Positions 11,879-24,490 of a stretch of DNA of 64,000 bases are shown piece after piece (positions within the stretch are counted from its first letter, which is position 1; the number at the start of each line of letters is the position of its first letter). The translations under genes were made by a program, and so were the position numbers. The notes beneath the pieces were generated by a model. That model had not been told where the DNA came from, searched no databases, and saw only the letters and a program-made list of their open reading frames with translations. The stretch comes from Limnoperna fortunei (lineage: Eukaryota; Mollusca; Bivalvia; Mytilida; Modiolidae), in contig OX104115.1 of the NCBI GenBank assembly GCA_944474755.1, positions 50,647,648 through 50,711,647 of the forward strand. The letters run 5' to 3'.

Positions 11879-12505
11879 TATACCCCACACAATGAAGTTG
11901 TGGAAGGCATAATGTTTTTGACTGGTCCATCAGTCTGTCTGTTTGTCCTATTTGTTGTGAGTGCAACTCCTCTGTACTTATAATAATTTTATGAAACTTA
12001 GTAGGAATGAAGGACCCCATATAAAGTTGTGCATATTGACAGGAAATTTTGGATACATTATTTTTAGTAGTTGTTTCCCCTTGAACTTAGAAATTTCTCC
12101 AAATATTCTTGTAAGCACAACTCCTCTGTAACTACTGATCAGACTTTTAAGAAACTTGTTAGGAATGAAGGACATCATATGTAGTTGTTCATATCAACAG
12201 GAAGTTTTGAAAAGATAATTTTAGGAGCTGTTCCCCTTTTGAACTTGGAAATTTCTTGAATATTCTTGTATCCTCTGTAACTATTGATCAGAAATTTATG
12301 GAACTTGGTTTAGGAATGATGGACACCACCATATGCATATAGTGTATCGACAGAAAATTATGATACAAATTTTGTGTAGCAGTTATTCCTCCTTAAAACT
12401 AAGAAATTTCTTTAAATATATATATTAAAAAAATGTTGCACTTATACTAAGAAACAACTGATCACCATTTTAAAGAACTTGATGGGTATGTGTGAGCATG
12501 CTCTC
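11879..12505 (+). repeat. Hairpin-ended repeat (TATACCCCACA family) with internal tandem units
   Basis: Starts TATACCCCACACAA, paired with TTGTGGAAGGCAT, then CTGTCTGTTTGTCC. About three units of roughly 170 bp contain CAACTCCTCTGTAACT, AAACTTGTTAGGAATGAAGGA and CCCCTTGAACTTAG. It ends GATGGGTATGTGTGAGCATGCTC, with GGGTAT complementary to the start. Same architecture as the AGCTCACCTGA family but unrelated sequence. Confidence 0.7.
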
Positions 12506-13199
12506 TTAGGTTCTTCAATTTAAAATGTTCCTGTTCTACATCCTGCCTTTCACACACATTGACCTGAAACCATGAAAAATAACTGTTCTTCATAGAATAT
12601 TGAAATGGCACTTCTTCAGATTGTAATGACTGCTCTTGAAGATAGCAGTAGACTTATTTAAAATAGGGAGATACTATAAAGTTATATTCCAATCATCCAA
12701 CTAGCATGGACTTGTTAAATTATGAGTTTACTACATATATGTGGGTTTTCACTTATTTTACCATATGTTGCTGCCCTTGCAAGATAACTTTTAATGTGAG
12801 AATAATTGAGAGAAATAACTTTCGATATATATCTTAGTGAGGATTGGCATCTTTGTCTTTGTGTTGGAAGTTGAACTGAAGAATTCACAATTATCTTGAG
12901 AAAAACTTCAAAAATCTATATTTCTACAAAAAAGATTTTTTAAGGTGTAAGCACATCACAAATAACCCCAAAAAATAAATGTGTTGTAGATATGTAGTTG
13001 AGATTATACGATTTGGTTGGTAGTTGTCTTTTACAAGTAAGATTTGAAAGAATACACCAGGAGTATAGGCCCCACCATGAAGCTTCCAGCATCAACCAGG
13101 AATATTAATACTAGGTTAATCAATTTGCAAACTCGGTTCTCGCATAAGGCCAGTCGAAAATTGTGTATAAACATGGAGGAAGTCGTGAATAATCATATA

Positions 13200-13880
13200 T
13201 AGAGAGAGAGAGAGAGATGGAGCATCCGGTTTGAAGCTAAAAACGGCAAATTTGAAATCCCAAAGACGGCATCATACAAGACAAAATTTAGAAAACGGAC
13301 GACAATTACTTGAAATATTGAACGAATTGTGATATATTCCGTGCACTGTGGTCCGTCCTTTTGGCCTGTTTGTAGGGCAAACCCAGGGTTAAATCGGGAG
13401 AACGGGGTGGGAAGAAAAGATACTATTTTAGTGCAATTTGCTCCTTCCTGCTCTGAATCTGGACAAATATTGCACACATTTAATTTGTTGGAATTTTCCC
13501 CTATTTTTCCAGACTTGGGATCACTACATTTTACAGAAGAGGACACCTATATTGTGTAATCAATTTTATCTTGCGCGTTCCAACTCGGATCCTTTGAAGT
13601 TGTGCACATGTTACGGAATTGATCTAGAATTTTTTTTCTGACTTGGGAAGTTGGTCATTTTTTTTTTTCAGCAAATTTTATAGATTATGGTGCTGATTTT
13701 TTTTAATCAAGCCATCATTTATTAAGGCACTTGCTTCTCAATCGTTTCAAAACCATTTCAGACTGGCATTCCTTATAGATGAACATATGATCCTTGAAGA
13801 TGACTCTTGCACTAGTGAATTTAATGTAGACGTACAACAGGAACGAGAGAAACATGAAAAAAAATTTTTTCCTAATGTTT
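13200..13880. other. Intergenic sequence with GA microsatellite and repeat fragment
   Basis: An AGAGAG run lies at 13201-13216. About 13490-13680 is related to the degenerate repeat in the CBP intron at 4590-4660. No gene seen; short open frames show no family resemblance. Confidence 0.5.
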
Positions 13881-14633
13881 TTGTCTCACCTGCGACGAAA
13901 GTCGCTGGAGGCGAGACATATGTATGGGAATCCGGCGGCGGAGGCGGCGTAAACACTTGACATCTTGCTTCATATCTTTGTAAGCCCAAGCCCTAGGTCC
14001 ATCAAATTTGGTCCAGAGGTAGCTTATGATGAGTACTTGCCAGTCAGTCACCTGACCTTGACCTCAATTTCACGGTCCAGTGACTACGTTAAAGTTTTGG
14101 GGTTACGACATTTTCTCTGTAACTACGCATGGTAGGATGACAATATTTGGTGTATAGGTTGCTGATGACTAGTACATGACTGTCTGGTAGGTGTCACCTG
14201 ACGACCTCAATTTCACGGTCCAGCGATTACGTTAAAGTTTTGGGGTTACGACAGTTCCTCTAACTACGCATGGTAGGATGACAATATTTGGTGTATAGGT
14301 TGCTGATGACTAGTACATGACTGTCTGGTAGGTGTCACCTGACCTTGACCTCAATTTCATGGTCCAGCGACTGCGTTAAAGTTTTTGGGTTACGATAGTT
14401 CCTCTGTAACTATGCATGGTAGGATGACAATATTTGGTATATAGGTTGCTGATGAATAGTACATGACTGTCGGGTAGGTTCCACCTGACCTTGACCTCAA
14501 TTTTTTGGTGACAATATTTTGTATACAGGCCGCTGCTGATATTTAATGCTATTTACGTAATGCTTATGACGAAATTTATTTTCGTTACTGATGCGGAATG
14601 CAGGCGAGACGTTTTTCTGTGTCCACACTTGTT
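13881..14633 (+). mobile_element. GTCTCACCTGC-family hairpin-ended element
   Basis: The 5' end GTCTCACCTGCGACGAAAGTCGC folds on itself. The 3' end has GCAGGCGAGAC, complementary to the 5' arm, then a TGTGTCCACA hairpin and CTTGTTTT. The interior holds three ~158-bp tandem units (GTCCAGCGATTACGTTAAAG, AACTACGCATGGTAGGATG, TGCTGATGACTAGTACATG) and a GGCGGCGGAGGCGGCG motif near the 5' end. Confidence 0.75.
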
Positions 14634-15075
14634 TTAAATGTATTTAGAAGGCTCTCTTCTGACTCGTATATATCTCCCGAAAGTTCAATAGATGGAAACA
14701 ATTTTTAGCTCACCTGACCCAAAGGGTCAGTGTGAACTATTCTCATCACTTTGCGTCCGTCGTCGGCCGTAAACTTTTTACATTTTAATCTTCTTCTCCA
14801 CAACCACTTGGCCAACTGCAACCAAACTTGGCAGGAATGTTTATTGGGTAGTTCTTAACAAAGTTTGAGTTTTTGGTGCTGATCAAATAAGAAACATGGC
14901 TGCCAGGGCCATTAATACGTTCTGATTGGCTGAAATTCAAAAATCTTCTCTCTCATAAACTGCTTGGCAGATTGATTTGAAATATTGCAGAAATGTACCT
15001 TATGTGGTCCTCTACAATGTTTTTTTGTGCCGATCCAAAATCCAAGATGGCCGCCATCACAGGACATAGTTTAAC

Positions 15076-16057
15076 GGTTTATTCTGGCTATTCCAACATT
15101 TTAAATTTGAAAGGTAAAATGTTAAAAATTCATGTTGGAGTAGCCAGAATACTTATATAAACAAGGGATTTATGTTTGTGTATACTGTAAAAACATCTTA
15201 TTTTATATTATTAGCCAAGTTACAGGTAAAATGTGTTGGAGTTGAAAGAAAAAAATACATTTAAAGAAGGAAAATATATTTATTTGCATTAGCACTAAAC
15301 AAAATTAAAAAAAATAGCACACAACTTGTATACATAATTGTCTAGTCATAACATGGTCAATCAATATGCAGTAGATGTGATGCAGCATCAGCATACTGTA
15401 CTGGTGTCATCTCATTACTTAGTAAACGTGTCTTTAAAGTAGCAAGAATGTTTTCGAGCTGCCTGTATTTTTTTCTTCTTGTGAACAAGTTTTTCATCAG
15501 CTCGGTATTGCATTAATGTACACGCATGGACAGCATCCTCATGCTTTAGCAGCTTAATCATACTGAATATATTTGGGTGTGGAGGAGACTTTACCAGTTT
15601 TTTTCAGTTTGCCATGCCACCTTTTAAGATGGTTTGTAGTTCTGGGACCTTCTGTGGCATAGTGGTTCCAGAGATTTCGGTTTGTCTTCACGTAGTAGCT
15701 GGTTGCCTAGTCTGTTTGTAGCAAATGTAACATCTAACTTTGCATTAGCCATGATAAACGTGAATGATTGTACTAGCAAAGACTTGGGTATTTATAACAT
15801 ATAATAAGCTTGTAGTGAACACTGTTCAATGCTTAACATATCTCAGACATGCCTAGCTTTATTTTTTTAAATATTTTTATACTAAAATTCTATGTTCTTT
15901 ATTTTATTTATTTATTTATTTTAAAATTTTACCTGGAACATTAAGTAAGGACTAATTACTAAAAAACACATTGCACAATAACAACATCTATTGTTCTGAG
16001 CATGTTGGAATAGCCTGAATAGGTAATTTTAAAATGTTGGAATAGCCAGAAGACACC
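15076..16057. mobile_element. MULE-type DNA transposon, internally deleted, 8-bp TSD
   Basis: 982 bp flanked by AGTTTAAC at 15068-15075 and 16058-16065. The terminal inverted repeats are about 30 bp, GGTTTATTCTGGCTATTCC on the left and (reversed) GGTGTCTTCTGGCTATTCC on the right, continuing AACATTTTAAA. Each end has a second, inverted copy of the same motif about 60 bp in, so each terminus can also fold on itself. The minus strand carries a Mutator-like transposase remnant. Confidence 0.85.
15357..15670 (-). pseudogene. Broken C-terminal fragment of a Mutator-like transposase
   Basis: Reading the minus strand, one frame gives WNHYATEGPRTTNHLKRWHG; a second, after a frameshift, gives HPNIFSMIKLLKHEDAVHAC. 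After another frameshift comes LATLKTRLLSNEMTPVQYAD and a stop at 15357-15359. The order W-N-x-Y, PRTTN, WH, then HPN followed by a helical tail is that of the C-terminal part of animal MULE transposases. At least two frameshifts and the missing catalytic N-terminal part make it non-functional. The family call rests on motif memory. Confidence 0.7.
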
Positions 16058-17019
16058 AGTTTAACATAGGACCCTATGGGAAAAACACAAACAACTAATT
16101 CTCTGAAACTGTTCCACACAATGAAGCCAAATAATGAAGAAATGATTAATGGATATTTATCTTATTATTTTGAGTTTTTTAGCCAATTGCAAATTGAACA
16201 TGGCTTCCAGGGCAACTAATTGGTTCTGATTGGCTGAAATCTTCTTTTTACAAACCGCTTAGCAGATTGATTTGAAATATTGCACAAATGTACCTTAGAT
16301 GGTCCTCTACAACAAATTTTTTGTGGCGATCCAAATTCCAAGATGGCCGCCACGGTGGAACACAGCTTAACCTAGGACCGTTTGGGAAAACCATACAAAC
16401 AGCTTCTCTTAAACTCAGTTCCACACAATTTAACCAAATAATGCAGAAGTGAATCTTAGATAGTAATCTTATTATTTTAAGTATGTTTCGAGCCGATAGG
16501 AAATTCAACATGGCTGTCAGAGCTGCAAATGCGTTCTGACTTGCTGAGATTTTAAAATTCGTTCTCTCACAAACAGCTTGGCAGATTTTAGGATATGTGA
16601 TATTGTATGGTCCTCTACCAATTTTGAGTTTTTTTGTTTTGATCCAAAATACAAGGTTGCTGCCACCATGGAACATCACTTAACATACTAACCAATGAAA
16701 AAAACACAAAAACTGCTTCTTCTTAGAAACACTCCTACTGCTGATTGTAAATTCAACATGACAACTTTCATAGAAACAGCATCTTCACAAAAACTCTTAA
16801 GCATTTAATATCAAAATGTGCAAGAAAAGTCTTGTCTTAAAAAGTTTTTTTGCAAGTCAGGTGAGCGAAACAGGCTCTTAAGAGCCTTTAGTTAATATCA
16901 TCTGGTTTAAATGAAATGGGTAGACAATGACATGTATATGTATTGCCAAGCATGAGATAATGGGAAAGAGTACCACGTTTTATAATTGCAAAATAAAAAT
17001 TAACAATCGATTAATTGAT

Positions 17020-17625
17020 TGATTGGATGTTTGCTTTAAGTCCAGCGAGCAGTATTTCAGCTATATTCAGGACGGGAACAAGTTAACAAACAATACATCA
17101 ATTGAAAAAGGGGTGCGATGGGATGGGACACGGGGGAAATGAATTTTGACTGCCACTGGAAAAATACGGAGTATTGGGTAGGGTATGAGAATTTAGCCTT
17201 TTGTAGCGGCTACGATGAGCCTAATCTTTTTCGAAAATCGGGATCTTTATCGTGCAAGGAGAGTGGCACTCTCCAAACGCGTTACCCACTACGTTCCGCG
17301 GCCAGACTTTCCGTATTATGACCTGACAACCTCCCAACTAGAGGGTCTCCCCTATCCGCCACCCGGGGACGCGCTGGGCTGCTCTTTGGGTCGAGCACTG
17401 GGAACCGTCCAAGTACGGTCATAGTTAAACATCGATATAAGCTCCAATATCTATTGTTCTTCTAGTAGTCTATCTTTAATTGGATGTTCTTAACGTCCAG
17501 CGAGCAGTATTTCAGTAGAAATGGGACACGGGGAACACAATTTAGACTGCCACTGGAAAACTGGAGTTTTTGGTAGGGCGGATAATTTAGTCTTTTGTAG
17601 CGGTTATACAATAAGCCTACTCGTT
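17020..17625. repeat. Two copies of a SINE-tail-like repeat with a GC-rich interlude
   Basis: About 17020-17225 and 17475-17625 share GTCCAGCGAGCAGTATTTCAG and ATGGGACACGGGG, followed by GACTGCCACTGGAAAA and TAGCGG. Read on the minus strand the first motif resembles the ends of mollusc SINEs. 17250-17410 is unusually GC-rich for this window (for example CCACCCGGGGACGCGC) and resembles nothing else here. Confidence 0.5.
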
Positions 17626-17915
17626 TTGTTCACAGCTCTCGGAGTTATTAGTCATCCTGTTGTGCTCGAGTCCAATCTTCGTTTACAAGACAGCAAGTTT
17701 TACAGCATAAGGTCGGGGTTATCATCGAATACTTCGGCTTCCTCTCGCAATTGAAACTACGCCACGATATAGCTGAACAATTGCTGAAAGTGGTGTTTAA
17801 TCATATTCAATTAACAACCAAGCCCCACTCGCTGATATTTCACAATTGACACGAGCTAAATTATTGTAGCTTTCCTTTCTGAATTGAAAATATCTACCAA
17901 AACTTTCTGTGCTTT

Positions 17916-18126
17916 TATGCCCCCGCGACGACTTGTCAGGGGGGGGGGGTGCAATAAGTTTTACTCATGTCCGTCCGTACGAATTTCCATCGAGCTTTTC
18001 TCAGATTCGGCAGGGTGGTTAGGTATCATAAGTTGTACGTTATAAACGACTTTCAGACCTGTCGGACAACTACTTCCTGTTTGGTACTTTATTTAGCGGG
18101 GGCATCTGTGTCCCATGGACACATTA
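17916..18126 (+). mobile_element. TATGCCCCCG-family hairpin-ended element, short
   Basis: The 5' end is TATGCCCCCGCGACGACTTG followed by a G-run that can pair with it, then the GTCCGTCCG motif. The 3' end is GCGGGGGCAT, complementary to the start, then the perfect palindrome GTGTCCCATGGGACAC-like (GTGTCCCATGGACAC). Only about 210 bp; no gene. Confidence 0.65.
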
Positions 18127-18975
18127 TTCGATTTTTTCATAATGAATTTGTATTTCGTACCAACGTTTGAAATAATGGCAATTTATTTAAATAGTCACTT
18201 TAACTGACAAGTTGGGGCACCCCTCCCACGCTTCCGCCATTCATTAGAGTATGTGTAAATTTATACTGTGTACCTTTGAACTCGGAATGAGGAAGTGTCT
18301 TATTATCCAGAACAATATTTTCCCTGTTTAAAGAAGTTAGCATGCACTAATTGCCGATACCGATGCAGAAAGGCAAATATTTTGTGCTCTCGTGTTTGAT
18401 ATTGACACGGACGTTATATTTTTGCTTATAATGTGCCAGGACGAACAAAAACACGAATAGATCACCAAAGTATTCAAATAAAGCACCATAGTCATTATCA
18501 ACCAGTATGTATAACCTATATGGATATTGATATGACCTGTTTACTCACTACAATATGTAATTCCTGCCGGGTTGGACTAAATAATTTTTTGGTTAAATAT
18601 AGTCACAATTCACCGAAACAAAAACCGGTTAATTATAGGTTCATATACATCGTCATTAGTACTCGAGTTAAGAGAACGGAATTATAAACTATAAAGTTAA
18701 TTATACATGCACACTTCTGGTCTTTCAATAGATGTTCGCATTCGCCATAAAATCTTGAAACTAATTTAGACTGGTTCTAAGCAAAATTAACGGTTTATAA
18801 CAGTATTGCAGTTATGACTGGGTCATCAGTCAACTGATCTGCTAGACTCGAGATCTGAACTATTTCCCCAAAGCCTAAGGCTGAGAATAACAGTTAAAAT
18901 AGAGAACCAACAGATCAGGTAATGTTTTTGTCTGTCAATTATACTATACAGTTTAAACGTGTTTACTTCTTTCTT

Positions 18976-19240
18976 TATACCCCCCGCAAACTTGTTTGGT
19001 GGGGGTATATAGGAATCACCCTGTCTGTCTGTCTCTCCGTCTGCCCACATCCCTTGTAATCGCTTCTCCTCCTAAACCGCTTGACAGATTTTGATGAAAC
19101 TGTACATGAAGGAAGTACATCATATGTAGATGTGCATAAAGAATTTTCGTTGCTGTCGGATATTATTCAGAGGAGATAATTGGACTTGAAAGCGAAGTAG
19201 GGGTATCCCTTTGTGAGCGTGCTCACAGTCCACTCTTGTT
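18976..19240 (+). mobile_element. TATACCCCCC-family hairpin-ended element, short
   Basis: The 5' hairpin is TATACCCCCCGCAAAC with GTTTGGTGGGGGTATA, then CTGTCTGTCTGTC. The body has CCTAAACCGCTTGACAGA. The 3' end is GGGGTATCCC, complementary to the start, then GTGAGCGTGCTCAC and CTCTTGTTT. Same layout as the longer families but without internal tandem units. Confidence 0.75.
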
Positions 19241-19245
19241 TATTT

Positions 19246-22101
19246 CTACCAATCTCAAGCCAATGACAATCGTCGGAGCCGGTCAACTGCTGCACTGAAT
19301 CTAGCATTACGTCAAAAAACATTCAAAATATTTACAAAAATCGTCTAAACATTATATAGGGACAATAAAATGAAGTAAAGGCTAATTAACATTTTAGATA
19401 TCGTGTATCGGCTTTCACGTGATCGCCATCAACATATAAAAAAAGTAATAATTTACAATAAAAAGAGTCCAATTACTCTATTCAACATTCTTGTTTACCC
19501 TATTTTTAACATTGATTATTGTCTATTTCTATTAGTTTTTTTCACTACGAAATCTCTTTTTAAATGTTAATTTAAAAAATGATTAAACACTTTACTGACA
19601 ATATCAATAGAATTCACATAAATAATAATGAAAGCCATGTGTATATTTAAAACGTATATATCACACCTGAATGAATATTAAACTACACAATCCGGATACT
19701 TTTACAGAAAAGTAGGAAGGTTTGTGAATCAATCTGCAATACAACTTTATTTTTCTTTATCAGTCACACTTTCAGTGGCTTGTAAATAATAGATATAATA
19801 TACAGTATCGACAAAGTAAACAAGCGAAAAGAAATATTGACAAAGTTAGATGACTGAAAACAGCTTAGTAACTGCCAACATTCCCGTAAGAGGGCGTTCT
19901 ACTACTGGCAACCAAAGTAGACGTTTTAAAATCAAGGTAAGTTATGAATTTATTGATAAATTTTTCATATCTTTGATAAAAAAAGAATATTAACATGTTT
20001 AAATGTAGCCAAGTCATACCGAAAAAAGGAAAATTAAAAATGTGAAAAAAAACAGATCTGAAATGACTTGTATCAGTATCTAAAAAGTATCGTTTGACAG
20101 AAAAAATATATAAATGAAAAATTATAAATACGTGGAACGTGTAGTATATTTGTGTATTGGAACAAATAAATGTATTATCCTTAACTGTAAATTCAACTAG
20201 TATCAATCATACATTTTCCGTAATATTGGACTCGGATGTTGTCCAGCAATCAGTGTGCCATATATGTCTTGTGCCTTGTAATGGGTTTTATATTTTCAAT
20301 TTTTTACATAAGGTTTAAATATGATAGTTTTCTCTATCAGTTACAATGGTGCTCTGTCAATAAAATTTAAACGGTGTATTCCTGGAAGTCGGTTTCCACT
20401 TCAGGCCTAGAATATAATTATCTAAAGGACACATTTTCTTGCACAGGATGCATGTACATCTATTTCATTTCAAATTCTTGTCGGTGTAATATATTCAAAC
20501 AAAACGAAAATACATATATTTCCGACGTTTACTTCAAAAGAACAGACTGATTTATGTAAATTAAGAATTGATTGGATAAAATTTCTTCAATATTCCATAA
20601 AGACGATTAGTTGACATGAGTACGATTTAAAAAGCGTACTTAAATCTTCTCGACACCATGTTGTGTAGTGAAAAATTTAAAAAGTCCTTTTATAGTACAT
20701 TAATGAAAGGTAAAATTTTAATCTGTTCCGTAATAATCCTAAGAATTAAATGTTACTATTTCAATGCCTCCATATGAATATATTGACCCGTTATCGAGTT
20801 TTAAAATCTAGATTCATTATAGGTATAGATAAAATCCCTGTTGGTTGCAAAAATACCCTTAAAACCCTGACATAACTTGAAAATGACTCTAGTTGTTGTC
20901 AATGGTGTATTTTTGACAGGACCTCGATCAAAAAATTAAAAATTGAGTCTAGTGGACATGCAGGATTATGCGTAAATGTTGAATTTATAAATTAACCAAT
21001 AGTATGTTAGTAAACGTTAAAAGATGTTCTCACACATTTCCATAGGGGAAGACTTTACGAATATGTTCCATTAAATTTTTTGACGCTAAAAGTGGGGTGG
21101 GTGGGGGTCCGAATCAAGATGTTTATTAACTCCCGGTACATTTAACAAATGCCCAGTTTGCGCGGCATCTGCGGCACGTTCCCTCAGAATCGTTTCTGGA
21201 GGGAATCTCGATTTAATATACCTTTAATAGAAATGAGAGTTATTTTCAATAATAAATTGGTGTCACTTAAAACGCTTAGTTTTATTCGCACCCTTTAGAC
21301 TATATAATTACTTAGAATTAAAACAAATACATTTGCGTTGAAATACGTGTAGTCAAAATATGAGAACTAAATCGACCAAAAAAAAAGCCAAGATCAGTTG
21401 TAAATTATCGTCTTTAAAGTGTCGAGACTGAACTTATCGTAAAACAAGTTATATAAAAGCAACGAAATGGCCTATACTCCCCTACTTAGGGCAGCATTCT
21501 GCAGAGGAAATTCATTTAATAGGAAAGATAGAATCACAAAAGTACGGAAAACACCTTTATATACAATCGCAAACAACCGGTTAGAGTAAATGAGCTTATG
21601 TATGTATAATACTAAGTTAACAATTGTTACCTATATCATGATCGAAACAAGATTTGTATTGTGTTTGTATGTTTGATAAGTAGTCTTTCATAATAGACCA
21701 GACATGCTCAATATGAATTTCGTAGTTCAGATAAAGTTTTTTAAATGTTGCCCGTTTAAAACATGTTTTTTCTTATTCTCTTGCAAGACAATAAGACATA
21801 AATCCGAGTATTACCGCCCACCTGCAATCAAGTTGTTGCTACATATCTTTCTGATTTCAGTTTCATTTCGTTACCATAAAACTATATGTGGGTTCTCGGA
21901 AGTCGTTAACATTTTAAAATAAGTGTTCAAATTATTTTCATATTTTAATTATATTTTTGCGTAAAAAGTTTGTACTTTCAAATGCGAGTCAGGCTAGATA
22001 GTATTAAGAAAAATTATTTCTAAGCTTTAATTCATAACTCATTTGTAATATAAATAACGTCAACCAGTGATGGCTGTAGGTCAGTAAGGTACGGTCAGTG
22101 C
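19246..22101. other. Intergenic, nothing recognised
   Basis: AT-rich sequence with many stops in all frames. No gene, no clear repeat ends seen. Confidence 0.5.
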
Positions 22102-22893
22102 TGTTACAATTTTTGGTGAGGATGTTTCCGCAATGATTCCATTGATTGACAAACAATGTTACTTTGGATAAACGCGGTAGTGTTAATGATATGTTTTAGT
22201 AATATTTGTAATTGTTTTATAAATCTCTCAAAAAGGTTGCATGTTTTCTGTATCTGAGACTGCAAGTGCAGAACCAGACATTATGGCTCTATGATGACTG
22301 TAACCTCTTACGACCTGGCTGCAAGTGATGGAAATTACGTCGTCATTTTTTTTAGGTTATATAAGCAGCGCAGCTTCCAACCCTGTTCAGCCTTCTCTTA
22401 AACCCTGAAAAGAAAGCTACTGGTATTATACTTTGGATTATTTTATGTTGGCGAACCCTTTATTGTTAAATTAACTTTATTGTTTCTATATTGATGCGCT
22501 TCTGCTAATATATTTCGTGAACTTAACTGAGTAAGTCATTACGGGAAGTGTAACAGTAAAGTGTGCTTACAGATACTACCACACTATGCGAAGTTATTGG
22601 AAGGCCAACGCTGTCATGTACCGTACGTCTACACAAGGAAAAAGAACAGGAACTTGTCATTAGTACTGTCCCTAGTTGTACATAGCTAGATTATACCATA
22701 CTTTTTGTGCCGTTTTAGGCCCTTTGTAACAAAGCTTATTAATGCGATGCTAAGATTATACTAAATTATGCTTATACGGTTTTTGCTTGTAATGTAATGG
22801 GTGCTTTTGGTTTTCATTGATATGGCACGGTAAAGTTATATTATATTGAAGTTATTATACAGTTATATTAACTCTTTATTTATACTTGTAACA
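22102..22893. other. Possible solo LTR or promoter-bearing repeat
   Basis: The stretch begins TGTTACAA and ends TTGTAACA, the short inverted termini expected of an LTR. A TATA-type motif (TTATATAAG, about 22355) is followed by CAGCGCAGC and a pyrimidine-rich start-like region, as in an LTR U3/R junction. No matching target-site duplication is visible on the flanks and no second copy or internal retroelement lies nearby, so a plain cellular promoter or chance is possible. Confidence 0.25.
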
Positions 22894-23694
22894 CCCCGTC
22901 CCTGGTTAAGATTTATTTGAATTTATTCAAGACGACAAAATCGACTTTATTATTGATAAAGGATCAGTAAAAGGTCCTTTTAATTCATATGTATACACTT
23001 GTTTATAGTCTGTAGGAAATTAAGTGAATTTCCCGCTGTGAAACTATCATAAAATTTAAAACTACATTGATGTGTAAATTGATTTATGAAACCAAACTTG
23101 TATTTTCACTGATGACGTTTCTGAATTTATTTGCATTCCAATATAGAAAATACACTAAAATCGTATAGAGTGCATTTAGTGAGCAGCTAGTCTCACCACT
23201 GCAGATGCAAAGTAGCGCAGTTTGTCGAAGTTTGCCGGTTGGAACGAATCCATATGAACTTATCCCGGTGCCAAATTCGTATAATTAATGAAAGCAAGAT
23301 TGAGCCTTGCTTTCCTAATTGTTTTGTAGGTCGTACAAATAAATTTGATATTTTGTCAACAACGTACATTTACCTCGGAGTTTTTTACTGAATTTGCCAA
23401 TTTTATCAAGACATATATAACTGTTTAAAACGTGACTTGGCGGCGAGAGAAGTTTTCTTACACCAGTTTGTTTCAAAATTTCACCTCCTTTAAGGCAGTG
23501 CAATTTTACTGAAATTATTAGAAATAAATTGAATGAAATACAAGTCGTATTTTATCAGTCCTAAAATTAACGAAAATATTTACATATTCACATGACGAAC
23601 TGTGAACTTGTAAAACACAAAAAGTGTATACCGTTTTGGCCTTGATTTATACTAATTACTTATAACAATAATAAACATCAGTCATCCAACTGTT

Positions 23695-23930
23695 TATTTC
23701 CAGTTATCAGACTGTATATCGATAGTCATCAAATCGGGTATATCACAAGTCATCAAACCGAACCGTAGATGACAAAAACCGTATATCGATAGTTATTAAC
23801 CGTATATCGACAGTCATCAAACTGTATATCGATAGTCATTAAACCGTATATCGATAGTTATTAACCGTATTCCTAAACCGTGTATCACCAGTCATCAATC
23901 TGTATATATTACAGTCATCCAATTGTTGAT
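23695..23930. repeat. Degenerate minisatellite, ~22-bp unit (GTATATCGATAGTCATCAAACC)
   Basis: The motif CGTATATCGATAGT followed by CATCAA or TATTAA recurs about nine times with small length changes. It gives a periodic series of ATCGAT sites. Confidence 0.75.
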
Positions 23931-24310
23931 TTTAGAAACATGTAATAATCTTATTTATTCTGCGATCATTACATTTGCTGTACAATAAAGGTAGCCGAAT
24001 ACATTTTTGCTTTATTCGGCAGTCCTCGGTTCTAACGATATTTAGTATTCAGTTCTGTTTTAGGATGTGTTGTCGAATAATTTGTTTGATTGACGACATC
24101 AATAATAACTGACTGACTGCACGCGAGTTATACTCATTCTGATGTACAATCGAGAAAGTGTTGTCTAGACCAATCATGACAAGGTGCCATTCTTTATTAG
24201 GGTTGTGTGTTCGTGCCCTCAAATTTTATCTTCTGTATTGTAGAGTACAAACAGATGTGTAAGAGTCACAATGTTAAAATGATGCTACGAAAATGACTGA
24301 CACCATGGAG

Positions 24311-24490
24311 TTAACGTACAGAGATTATCAGTAAGTATATAGAGAGGTAATCAGTGTGTATGTAGATAATAAATAAGTATATACAGGGGTAATTGGTGTG
24401 TATATATAGTAAATGGAGAGGTAATAAGTTTGTATATAGTGAGGTTATCAGTGAGTTCGTAGAGACATAACAAGTAGCATACAGAGAGAT
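24311..24490. repeat. Degenerate ~31-bp tandem repeat
   Basis: GTATATAGAGAGGTAATCAG-like units recur about five times with substitutions. Short minus-strand open frames here are by-products. Confidence 0.55.

Larger units (their letters stand above)
14704..16892 (+). mobile_element. AGCTCACCTGA-family element, carrying a nested transposon
   Basis: It has the family 5' end (TAGCTCACCTGACCC then GGGTCAGTGTGAACTA) and 3' end (GTCAGGTGAGCGAAACAGG, the palindrome, TTTAGT). The internal units are more diverged than in the copies at 4847 and 62314. It is interrupted at 15076-16057 by a DNA transposon, and on both sides the family sequence AGTTTAAC (as in AGTTTAACATAGGACC) is duplicated. A 143-codon minus-strand open frame at 16248-16679 is repeat sequence. 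Confidence 0.85.

Noticed and set aside
16248..16679. 143-codon minus-strand open frame
   Set aside because: It lies wholly inside the 14704-16892 repeat and is the reverse of its tandem units.
19865..20206. 113-codon minus-strand open frame
   Set aside because: Phe/Ile-rich translation of AT-rich DNA, no recognisable motif and no splice or promoter context.
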